Assembly (NCBI RefSeq): GCF_000325705.1
Contig: NC_019904.1
Span: 1,000,001 to 1,064,000, forward strand
From: Echinicola vietnamensis DSM 17526
GTDB taxonomy: Bacteria > Bacteroidota > Bacteroidia > Cytophagales > Cyclobacteriaceae
Direction: 5' to 3'
Length of the DNA stretch: 64,000 nt
The notes below the pieces were generated by a model. It ran no database searches, was not told the DNA's origin, and saw only the letters and a list, made by a program, of their open reading frames with translations. This document shows positions 1 through 7,994 of this stretch, piece by piece (the stretch's first letter is position 1; the number at the start of each line of letters is the position of its first letter). The position numbers were made by a program, and so were the translations under genes.

Positions 1-2489
1 ACGAACAACAGCGTACCAGAGAACAGTAAGCCTAGGGGAACGGTAAACCTGGATTTTCTGGAAAAAATCAGCCCAAAAAACAAGACGCCCCAACCCACAA
101 AGACCAACATCTCAAATCCATCACTCCACGGTGGATGCAGGGCAATGTACCACCGAAGGCCAAGGTGAAAGGTAAAGACAAGCATCCCCAGCGCACTCAA
201 TACCATGCCAATGTTCCAGAAGCGCTGCAGCCATTTATCCTCCCTAAAGGTGCCCCATATCGCCAGCACCAACATCAACAGGCCTAACAGCCAAAAGATG
301 CCAAAAAGGCGATTGCCCAAGCTCAGTTTATTGTATAACAGCTCCGCTTCAATGCGGTCTTCTGAAGGATAAACAGGTGCACCTGCCTTTTGCTGGTACA
401 GGGAAATATAGTCCAGAGAGGCCGTGGCGTTGTCCCATTGCCCCGTTTCCAGCCCTTCCTGCAGCCCTTGCAGGTAAATACCTGTGATATGCTGGACAAA
501 TTTCATGTCCTCCTCGGGGAAGTTTTGGCGGTAATTTTCACGGGTAAACCACGTATGGTTTTCATCCAGCCGGTTTGGAAAGAGCTTCAAGAAGTCTCCT
601 GTAAGCAAGCCAAAGAAAATATTGAACCGCTCATCTACCTTTAGGAGTTCATTGTCAGCTTCATTCCGCTCCGAAGGTTTGAGCAAGTGCACTTTTTCCA
701 CTTGCTGTTGGAGCTTGTATTGGCCTTCTGCGTCGAGAAAATCCAAAAAACTCACCTTTCCGGTAGGGGAAAGCCCGAGCCACTCGTAAATCATTTGCCC
801 TTTTTCGGCGTCGATCTTAATCAACGGCAAACTTCCCATCATCTCCGGATACATCTGCACTGCCAGCAATAACTGTTCGGGGTTTAGGGTCACCTCACTG
901 CCCTCCAAGGAAACAGTGGTTTTACCGGAAAGCTTTCGGACGATCTCATTGGCCAGGGTATTGAGCGGCTTCATGCGCCCATCCAGATCTTGGACGACCA
1001 ACATCCCATATTGCTCCGCTTGGCCTTCCGGAACCACCCATTCGGCCTGCTGATCCATGGTTTGTCCCTGCCCTAAAGCAGGCAAGCACATCAAGCCCAG
1101 CAATACCGTTTGGGCCTTTATCTTTTTGAGGTGTTGGTTTAGCTGCCGGAAACGGCTGTTGTAAGTGAATAGCGTGAAAAACATGCCAAGTCCCAGTAAA
1201 AAATACCCGACATACGTCAACGTACTTCCCAACCTGTCCTGATTGATAGAGAGGACAGTACCTTGCTCATCCATATCATAGGAGGCCTGATAAAACCGGT
1301 AGCCACCATGATCCAGCACATTGTTCATGTAAATCCGGTAATCAAAAGAAGAGGTAGCATCCTCCACCACCAGATTACTGGCATAGCTGGAGGGACTCTG
1401 GCTGCCGGGGTACCGCTGCATTTCAAAATCTTTCAAGTAAAGCGAAAAGGGCAATGTATGGGCTTTGGGACCGTAAGTATATTCATATTGGGTGTCCTGG
1501 TAGCGGAAACGCCTCCATTCAGGCGCAAGCTTCACGATCGAGACATATTGCCGGTCGATGACTTGGCCATCATGATCCAAGACTTCCATAAGCACCGCAT
1601 CGGGAAGCTGCTCGGCCAGTTTGGGATCTTGCACCTCCTCATAGGTCAATTGACTGTTTTCATGGATCCCCTTGATGACAAAGGCTCCATTCTCCCATTG
1701 GTAAAGGCTTCGCAATTTTAGGGGTTTTACATCCCCTGAATGCAGCACGCCAAGTTGTTGATTGCTCATTTGCATCACTTGTAGGTGAACATCACTGGCA
1801 ATCATCCAGGTGGAATCCGTTTTATAAATCTTTATGGGCGAAGCACTCTCCTCATCTGTAGCCAGCTGCAGATCGTTCATCGCCAGGTTTTTACCGATGG
1901 GCAATATCATGTCCTCGCGACCACTTCCCATGGTCACAGCCATGTCCAGATAATCCTGCTCACCGGGCATAAATTCCGGCTTGGCATGGGGGATGTAGCG
2001 GGTGATATTGACGCTCAGCTGATCTTGGAAAGGAAGGGATACGGTAGTGGCCTGAAAGGTCTTGTCCGTTAATTTCAACGGCTTGAAGAAACGCTGGGAA
2101 TTCCCCTCTTTCAACGCCCGTACCTGTAGGTATTTCTCTTGGGAATAATAAGTGTTTTGGGCTTGCCCTTCCCGGATGTGAATGGTACCGGCATGGCTAA
2201 AATACCGCGTAATACCTGCCGCCAAAATAATGATGACAAAGGCAACGTGAAAGAGCCCAATGGGCCATTTCTTTCGGCTAAAAAGCTGATACCTCTGGAT
2301 GTTGGCCAAAAAGTTGATGGCCAACAGCACCATGATCATCTCAAACCACCACGACTCATAAATCAAGGACCAAGCTGCAGGCGTGCCAAAATCGTTTTCA
2401 ATAAAGGTGGCCACCGCCATGGCCAAAGCAAAAGAAATCAAGAGAACCAGCATGAATTTGCTGGAGATCAGCAATTTTAATAATCGCAT
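1..2489 (-). CDS. CcsBA (ResB-CcsA type) cytochrome c synthase, C-terminus beyond the window
   Basis: An open frame without a stop runs from an ATG at 2489 to the window edge (829 residues visible). The start reads MRLLKLLISSKFMLVLLISF, then hydrophobic segments lie near residues 9-28, 48-65 and 77-93. A long hydrophilic, ResB-like periplasmic domain follows up to a membrane segment at about 425-443 (M436 falls in it). A second soluble region and further membrane helices then run into the window edge. This is the layout of fused ResB/CcsB plus CcsA system-II cytochrome c synthases, which export haem and attach it to CxxCH motifs. The diagnostic WWD motif lies outside the window. It sits 58 bp downstream of nrfA on the same strand, which suggests a dedicated role like NrfI of Wolinella, needed for the CxxCK haem of NrfA. 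That role is inferred; the family call is strong. Confidence 0.85.
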   Translation of the reverse strand, partial: MRLLKLLISSKFMLVLLISFALAMAVATFIENDFGTPAAWSLIYESWWFEMIMVLLAINFLANIQRYQLFSRKKWPIGLFHVAFVIIILAAGITRYFSHAGTIHIREGQAQNTYYSQEKYLQVRALKEGNSQRFFKPLKLTDKTFQATTVSLPFQDQLSVNITRYIPHAKPEFMPGEQDYLDMAVTMGSGREDMILPIGKNLAMNDLQLATDEESASPIKIYKTDSTWMIASDVHLQVMQMSNQQLGVLHSGDVKPLKLRSLYQWENGAFVIKGIHENSQLTYEEVQDPKLAEQLPDAVLMEVLDHDGQVIDRQYVSIVKLAPEWRRFRYQDTQYEYTYGPKAHTLPFSLYLKDFEMQRYPGSQSPSSYASNLVVEDATSSFDYRIYMNNVLDHGGYRFYQASYDMDEQGTVLSINQDRLGSTLTYVGYFLLGLGMFFTLFTYNSRFRQLNQHLKKIKAQTVLLGLMCLPALGQGQTMDQQAEWVVPEGQAEQYGMLVVQDLDGRMKPLNTLANEIVRKLSGKTTVSLEGSEVTLNPEQLLLAVQMYPEMMGSLPLIKIDAEKGQMIYEWLGLSPTGKVSFLDFLDAEGQYKLQQQVEKVHLLKPSERNEADNELLKVDERFNIFFGLLTGDFLKLFPNRLDENHTWFTRENYRQNFPEEDMKFVQHITGIYLQGLQEGLETGQWDNATASLDYISLYQQKAGAPVYPSEDRIEAELLYNKLSLGNRLFGIFWLLGLLMLVLAIWGTFREDKWLQRFWNIGMVLSALGMLVFTFHLGLRWYIALHPPWSDGFEMLVFVGWGVLFFGLIFSRKSRFTVPLGLLFSGTLLF

Positions 2490-2547
2490 AAAAGGGCTTC
2501 GTTATTCAATATGAGTTTATGGTCAAAGGTATAGCCGGAGCTCGAAA

Positions 2548-4041
2548 TTACTCGTTCGATATCATTTCGATGGTATATCCAGCTTCCCGCTTTTTGCCTT
2601 CCTCTAACCACTTTGGCACCACTTCTTCAAGGAATTTTTCTTTTTGTGCCCGTTGCTTTTCCATGTCCATCCCGACATATGCCTGGAGTGCTTCGGTATC
2701 TTTAAAATCCGGCATTTCCACCGGCTTATTATGCCCAAGGTCAGCCAGTAAACGGGCCAATTGGAGGCGGGCCTCTTCGATGATGGATGTCCCCGAGGTG
2801 ATGATGCTGTTCGTGGGCAGCGGGGCATGGAAAGCCGCCCCATGAGAGGCCACCGCATAGTCCCAGCGCCATTGGGCATGACGGATGCCTTCCTGAATAG
2901 GCTTCATCTGGTCCTCAGCAGCTCCGAGTTCCCAAGCCTTTCCTGCTTCGATATGGGCCATGGCAACGAGACGCATGAGCTTTTGGGCCCCTTGTTTGAC
3001 CATCCGCTGCCGCTCAAAGACGTCGGTGATCAGGTCTTCTTTTTTCTCCCGGTGACAGACAAAACACGAATTTTCCACATTGCTCAGCGGTGAGCCGATA
3101 TGGTGATCCGTAAATTTCTGCCCGCCTTCGGTTTTATAAGGCATGTGACAGTCGGCACAGGAAACGCCCCTTTTGGCATGTACTCCTAAGGAATAAAGCT
3201 CATAGTCCGGGTGCTGGGCTTTGAGCATGGGCGTTTTGCTGATGGGATGTACCCAGTCCGAAAATTCCAATTCGTCATAATAGGCCTCCATGGATTCGAC
3301 ATCCATCCCGTCTTTCCAAGGGAAGGTCAAATACTGGGCCCCTTCTTTCCCTGGGGCATCTTTCGCAAAATAATACTCGACATGACACTGTGCACAAACC
3401 AAGCTTCGCATTTGCTGGTAACTCGATTCGTTGATGTTTTTGCCCATGGCTTCAAAGGCTTCGATCAATGCTGGTCTGGTAATGGTAAGGTTCATGGTTT
3501 CGGGATTATGACAATCTGCGCAGCCTATGGGATTGATCACTTCGGCACCTAGGTCCGACCATTTTTTACTATAAAATTCGGTCACGCCAATTTCTTTCAT
3601 CAGCCGGGGCACATCGGGACTTTTGCAGGTCCAGCAGGTACTGGGCATAGGACCTTCGCCTGCTTCCATGGGAGCACCTGTCCGCAGGATCTTCCGAATG
3701 TCCTCCACGGCATGGGCATGGCCTTTAGGCTGGTTATATTCCTTGCTGAAGCCGTAACCTGCCCAGAGGATCACCAGCTCGGGATCTTCCTCCAAGACTG
3801 CCGCATGGCCGGAAGTATTGTACATACTATGAAAACTGGTGTCTTTGGTTTTCATATAGGACTGGTATTGCCGGGGATAATTGAGCCCCCAGATGGAATC
3901 CCGAGGTTCGATATTCCCAATGTCCACTTTAGGTTGGTAGGCGTATTTGGCCTCGTTTTTCCGGTCCATGATGGAATACGCTAACATGGCAAGAAGGAAA
4001 ACCACTACCGCCGTAATTAAAAATAAAATCCAGTTTTTCAT
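2548..4041 (-). CDS. nrfA: Ammonia-forming cytochrome c nitrite reductase (catalytic subunit)
   Basis: This is the pentahaem enzyme that reduces nitrite to ammonium with six electrons (EC 1.7.2.2) in the periplasm. The 497-residue protein has an N-terminal membrane segment (about residues 4-24). It carries all five haem sites: the active-site CWTCK at 136-140, CADCH at 174-178, CAQCH at 216-220, CADCH at 295-299 and CFVCH at 326-330. The lysine-ligated first site is diagnostic for NrfA. The length matches the family, and the N-terminal helix appears to act as an uncleaved anchor or signal peptide. It follows nrfH by 4 bp, so the two are surely cotranscribed, with the CcsBA gene next. The product would allow respiratory nitrite ammonification or nitrite detoxification. 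No nitrate reductase is visible nearby. Confidence 0.97.
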   Translation of the reverse strand: MKNWILFLITAVVVFLLAMLAYSIMDRKNEAKYAYQPKVDIGNIEPRDSIWGLNYPRQYQSYMKTKDTSFHSMYNTSGHAAVLEEDPELVILWAGYGFSKEYNQPKGHAHAVEDIRKILRTGAPMEAGEGPMPSTCWTCKSPDVPRLMKEIGVTEFYSKKWSDLGAEVINPIGCADCHNPETMNLTITRPALIEAFEAMGKNINESSYQQMRSLVCAQCHVEYYFAKDAPGKEGAQYLTFPWKDGMDVESMEAYYDELEFSDWVHPISKTPMLKAQHPDYELYSLGVHAKRGVSCADCHMPYKTEGGQKFTDHHIGSPLSNVENSCFVCHREKKEDLITDVFERQRMVKQGAQKLMRLVAMAHIEAGKAWELGAAEDQMKPIQEGIRHAQWRWDYAVASHGAAFHAPLPTNSIITSGTSIIEEARLQLARLLADLGHNKPVEMPDFKDTEALQAYVGMDMEKQRAQKEKFLEEVVPKWLEEGKKREAGYTIEMISNE

Positions 4042-4045
4042 AGCC

Positions 4046-4696
4046 CTAATCGTTTGATTCGTGTTGATTGGTTTGTTTTTGCATGGAGGATCTTAGCCAA
4101 GCAGGAATCACCTCCTGGTCTTTGGGAGCATATTCTTTAATGGGTTCAATTTGATAGCCTACCGACGAAAGGCTTTTGACTTTGCCATGCGGCACATCCC
4201 GATGGCATTCCCAACAAGTGCGATCGGTTCGCTTTTCCTTGTGATGCTCCACAAAAACCATCATTTTGGCATCAGTGACCTGATCCTGATGGCAGCGGAT
4301 ACAGTTACTTTGGATCACCGCTTGGGAGGGCGCCAGTGCCCTGATGACTTCGGGCTCTTTCCTCAGCGTAAAAATGGATGCATGGTAAAGTCCGTCCTTT
4401 GCTTTGAAGAAATATTTGTTAAACACGTTGTCATGAGGCACGTGGCAATCGTTACAATGCGCCACTTCACGGTGAGAACTGTGGGTCCACGTGATGTATT
4501 GGGGCGTCATCAGGTGACAATTGACACAAGCTTGGGGGGCATCGGAAAGATAAGAAGCAGCATTACTGAGCTTCAACACATAAATCCCCAAGCCCACTAT
4601 CGCCGCCACCAGTACGATCGCCGGTTTGCGCCAGCGATGCGGTGGAACCAGGTTCCACTGAAAAAGCCTCCTTTTTGTGGTCTGCCAAAAGCCCAT
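4046..4696 (-). CDS. nrfH: NrfH tetrahaem quinol dehydrogenase, membrane subunit of nitrite reductase
   Basis: A NapC/NirT-family membrane cytochrome that oxidises menaquinol and passes electrons to NrfA. In the 216-residue protein a single N-terminal membrane helix (about 25-43) is followed by four haem motifs: CVNCH at 57-61, CNDCH at 81-85, CIRCH at 132-136 and CWECH at 161-165. It is first in the operon, with nrfA starting 4 bp after its stop. The upstream region (4697-4950) is AT-rich. No perfect TAnnTTTG element or convincing FNR/NarP-like palindrome was found there, so regulation cannot be read from the sequence. The ATG at 4696 is the only start that keeps a normal-length cytoplasmic tail before the helix. 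Confidence 0.96.
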   Translation of the reverse strand: MGFWQTTKRRLFQWNLVPPHRWRKPAIVLVAAIVGLGIYVLKLSNAASYLSDAPQACVNCHLMTPQYITWTHSSHREVAHCNDCHVPHDNVFNKYFFKAKDGLYHASIFTLRKEPEVIRALAPSQAVIQSNCIRCHQDQVTDAKMMVFVEHHKEKRTDRTCWECHRDVPHGKVKSLSSVGYQIEPIKEYAPKDQEVIPAWLRSSMQKQTNQHESND

Positions 4697-4931
4697 GGTT
4701 TGTGTTTTTTAAATTTTAAAAAGTATTCATTCACCCGACACAAGGCGAACAAGTAACTGACTATAAGCACTATCAAGATAATTATTTTAGTCCGTTTTAT
4801 TGAGTCAAAAACATTAAAAATTGACCAATTTTCATTAATTATTGGCATAAAGGAGTAAAATGTAAATAAAATTGATCTATTTGTTCACCACATACCACCT
4901 AAAATATACTGATGATTTTGCTCATTCCTTT

Positions 4932-4961
4932 TTGTGCTAAAGCCCTATTTTAGTAGGTTTG
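4932..4961 (+). promoter_or_regulatory. Bacteroidota-type promoter of the sulfatase gene
   Basis: TTG at 4932-4934, a 19-bp spacer, then TAGGTTTG at 4954-4961 match the Bacteroidota -33/-7 consensus (TTG ... TAnnTTTG) exactly. Transcription would start near 4968, about 24 nt before the ATG at 4992. An in-frame TTG at 4959 lies inside the -7 element and so cannot be the translation start. Confidence 0.75.
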
Positions 4962-4991
4962 TTCGAAAAATCAATCCCCTCTAAAAATCCC

Positions 4992-6803
4992 ATGAAGTCA
5001 ACTTGCTTTCAATATAAGGACATCAATCAAGCAGCATTTTTCCTTGTCGTTATACTTTACCTTGGCATATCCCCCCTGAAGCACAGCATGGCCCAAGAAA
5101 ATACCCGGCCAAATGTCATCCTAATCATGACAGACGATCAGGGCTATGGTGATTTTGGATTTACGGGTAATCCACATGTTCAAACCCCGGTATTGGACGG
5201 ATTGGCGGAAGAAAGCATGTTTTTTGATCAGTTTTACGTCTCTCCCGTTTGTGCCCCGACTCGGGCGAGCCTTATGACGGGAAGGTATTCTTTACGTACT
5301 GGCATCAGGGACACATACAATGGGGGCGCCATCATGGCCACCGAGGAGGTGACCATAGCAGAAATGCTCAAAGATGCGGGGTATCGTACAGGTATTTTTG
5401 GAAAGTGGCACTTGGGCGATAATTACCCCTCCCGACCGATGGACCAAGGGTTTGACGAATCAGTGATCCATCTATCAGGAGGAATGGGCCAGGTAGGTGA
5501 TATTACCACCTATTACCAAGGTGACAGCAGCTATTTTGACCCGGTTTTATGGCACAATGGCCAACAGGAATCATATAAAGGATACTGTACCGACATTTTT
5601 ACCCAAGAGGCAATCGCATTCGTCTCGGATCATGATGGAGGAGAAAAAAGGCAGCCTTTCTTCGTTTACTTGTCCTTAAACGCTCCCCATACTCCGCTAC
5701 AGGTCCCTGACGAATATTACCAAAAATACAAAGACATCGATCCAACTTCAGGCCTGGATGAGGCCATGATGCCTTCCCAAGAAATGACGGAAAGCGACAA
5801 AGAGCATGCCCGCAGAGTATACGCCATGGTCGAAAACATCGATGACAACCTCGGACGGCTTTTTCAACAACTGAAAGCCCTTTCCCTTGAAGAAAATACC
5901 ATTGTTATCTTTATGACCGACAATGGCCCACAGCACTACCGATACTTGGCTGGGATGCGTGGAAAAAAGGCCACCGTTTATCAGGGAGGGGTAAGAACAC
6001 CTTTTTTGCTTAAATATCCATCAAAATACCCTTCAGCCAAAACCATTACCACCGCTGGCACGCATATGGATGTGCTTCCGACCTTGTCAGCCCTATGCCA
6101 CGCCCCACTTCCCGAAGACAGGAAAATTGATGGCCATAGCTTGGTTCCACTTTTGGAAGGAGAATCCGTAAATTGGGCCGATAGGCCACTGTTTTTTTAT
6201 TGGACGAGAAGGTATCCTGAGCAATACCAAAACATGGCACTCCAAAAAGGCCCCCTCAGGCTGGTGGCCTATGCCGATTATGATGCCAAGTGGGATGACT
6301 TTCAGCTCTATGACATCAGTAGTGATCATGCCGAACAGCAGGATCTTAGCCGTAAAAAACCTGCAGAAACACAGCAACTAAAAAACACGCTGGATACCTT
6401 GTACCGTGAGTTGATTGCGTCTCCTCACTTGATCCACCAACCGGTGATCGAAATTGGGCATCCAGCAGAAAATCCATCCATCTTAAACAGGAACGATGCC
6501 GGCGGAGCACGGGACATCTGGAGTCAAGAGGAAATTTATGGCAAATGGTACGTAAAAAGTCACCAAGGAAAATACACGATCAAATTTAAGTTTCTGAATC
6601 CTGTGCCCGCCGGTGGAGACATGCTACTGGAAGTAGGGCCTCGTGTATTTAGCATGCAGGTGGATACCAGCTCCGATTGGGTCACCATGGAGAATGTTTC
6701 CCTGGAAGACATGAAAGGCGATTTTGTCCCTTTCTATTCCGTTAAAGGGAAAAAGATTCTCCCCTTTTGGGTGGAAGTGAAAAGGGAAAATGATGATCAA
6801 TAA
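4992..6803 (+). CDS. Secreted sulfatase (S1 family, formylglycine type)
   Basis: An alkaline-phosphatase-fold arylsulfatase that would hydrolyse sulfate esters, probably on polysaccharides. The 603-residue protein starts at ATG 4992 and has an N-terminal signal sequence ending near SMAQ. The metal-binding stretch NVILIMTDDQGYGD follows (D48, D49), then the catalytic motif C87-A-P-T-R with downstream LMTGRY. C87 is the residue expected to be converted to formylglycine. FGKWHLG, the second sulfatase signature, is also present. The C-terminal 120 residues look like an extra beta-rich domain. It stands alone between the nrf operon and a convergent outer-membrane protein gene and has its own promoter. 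The S1 subfamily and substrate cannot be assigned by eye. No sulfatase-maturating enzyme is in the window. Confidence 0.93.
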   Translation: MKSTCFQYKDINQAAFFLVVILYLGISPLKHSMAQENTRPNVILIMTDDQGYGDFGFTGNPHVQTPVLDGLAEESMFFDQFYVSPVCAPTRASLMTGRYSLRTGIRDTYNGGAIMATEEVTIAEMLKDAGYRTGIFGKWHLGDNYPSRPMDQGFDESVIHLSGGMGQVGDITTYYQGDSSYFDPVLWHNGQQESYKGYCTDIFTQEAIAFVSDHDGGEKRQPFFVYLSLNAPHTPLQVPDEYYQKYKDIDPTSGLDEAMMPSQEMTESDKEHARRVYAMVENIDDNLGRLFQQLKALSLEENTIVIFMTDNGPQHYRYLAGMRGKKATVYQGGVRTPFLLKYPSKYPSAKTITTAGTHMDVLPTLSALCHAPLPEDRKIDGHSLVPLLEGESVNWADRPLFFYWTRRYPEQYQNMALQKGPLRLVAYADYDAKWDDFQLYDISSDHAEQQDLSRKKPAETQQLKNTLDTLYRELIASPHLIHQPVIEIGHPAENPSILNRNDAGGARDIWSQEEIYGKWYVKSHQGKYTIKFKFLNPVPAGGDMLLEVGPRVFSMQVDTSSDWVTMENVSLEDMKGDFVPFYSVKGKKILPFWVEVKRENDDQ

Positions 6804-6847
6804 GCGTTTTGACTACTTTTGGTGAGACGTAGCAGGTAAGGGCTTCT

Positions 6848-7927
6848 TTAAAAGGCCTCTCCAATTCGGAAATAGACGCCCCAATCATCCTTGCCCACGG
6901 CTGCATCCAAGCCAATGTTAAACTTCACCGTCTTAAAGGCCCGGTAGCGGTAGCCCACTCCTGCGCCTGGATATAGCTTCCAATTAAAACTATCCGTATC
7001 CGAACCGTAAATGGTGGCCATCCCTGCAAAACCTACCAGCCCCATTTTTTCATTCAGGTTATAGCGGTATTCTCCTTGGAATGCCATCAGGCCATCTCCC
7101 CGGTATTTGCCTTGGGAGTATCCGCGGATGTCTTTTCCGCCCACGGTCACTTGTTGCTCAAAGGCAATATCGCCTAGCCCAAATTTCCCCGAAAACCTCG
7201 CGGCTAAGACATCCTGGTCGTCCCGCATCGAGAAATACTGATTGTATTCGGACAGGATTTTATTGGCAGATACTTCATTGCCCACCCCTTCAGGATAAGT
7301 AATCCACCGTAATCGAGAACGCTTCCCTGTAGTGGGATAATATACTGCATCCCGGGTATCCAGCAAAAGATTTACTTCCAACCCATTGGTTCGTGTGGTG
7401 GACGGTGGCTGTACATTGTCTTCGTATTGGGTGTCATAATGCGAAAAGGTATACGTAATGCCCCCGTAAAAGGCCTTCACAATTTGACGCTGGACGCCCA
7501 CACTAACGATGGTCGTCTTGGTTCCGTAATCGTAAAATCCTGGCGTGTCGACATCATCCATAAAGAACTGCGAATTGTTGTCGCCGGTCAGTCCAAAAAG
7601 GGAAATCCGCCATTGGTCTTCTTTCAGGTACCATCGGTTAAACCCGGCAATAAAATAGGATCCATTCGTGGTATAAATGGCCGATAATCCCGACAAGGAC
7701 TTTGGAGAAATGCTATCTGATGGATCCAACTTATACATCATCATCGGAATGACTCCAAACATAAGTTCCAGGTTACGGTTGTAACTCAGAAAAGGCATCA
7801 GGCTGAAATCAACCTTCTTGGCATGCGCTTCTTGAGTGGCAGTGCTGTCGGTAGTATCCTGTCCATTCACCTGACACACGGAAAACACAAGGATAATAGC
7901 AGGAAGCAAAAACTTAAAATTCTTCAT
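6848..7927 (-). CDS. BamA/TamA-family outer-membrane beta-barrel protein
   Basis: A 359-residue protein with a signal peptide (MKNFKFLLP...CQVNGQ), a short linker, and then a run of alternating amphipathic strands rich in aromatic residues that ends in F. The C-terminal two thirds resemble the bacterial surface antigen (Omp85/D15) barrel, including GGKDIRGYSQGKYRG, which matches the conserved (V/I)RGY motif of the family's loop 6. No POTRA domains are present, so this is a barrel-only member like those often annotated 'BamA/TamA family outer membrane protein' in Bacteroidota. It is convergent with the upstream sulfatase gene (44 bp apart). Substrate and function are unknown. Confidence 0.8.
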   Translation of the reverse strand: MKNFKFLLPAIILVFSVCQVNGQDTTDSTATQEAHAKKVDFSLMPFLSYNRNLELMFGVIPMMMYKLDPSDSISPKSLSGLSAIYTTNGSYFIAGFNRWYLKEDQWRISLFGLTGDNNSQFFMDDVDTPGFYDYGTKTTIVSVGVQRQIVKAFYGGITYTFSHYDTQYEDNVQPPSTTRTNGLEVNLLLDTRDAVYYPTTGKRSRLRWITYPEGVGNEVSANKILSEYNQYFSMRDDQDVLAARFSGKFGLGDIAFEQQVTVGGKDIRGYSQGKYRGDGLMAFQGEYRYNLNEKMGLVGFAGMATIYGSDTDSFNWKLYPGAGVGYRYRAFKTVKFNIGLDAAVGKDDWGVYFRIGEAF

Positions 7928-7994
7928 AAAAGTGGAAGTGGTGCAAAAGGTTTGATATCAATATAATAATAATCTCATGAATTCTTCCGCCACA

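Noticed and set aside
4959..4991. TTG start for the first sulfatase
   Set aside because: The TTG is inside the -7 promoter element, so it would lie upstream of the mRNA start.
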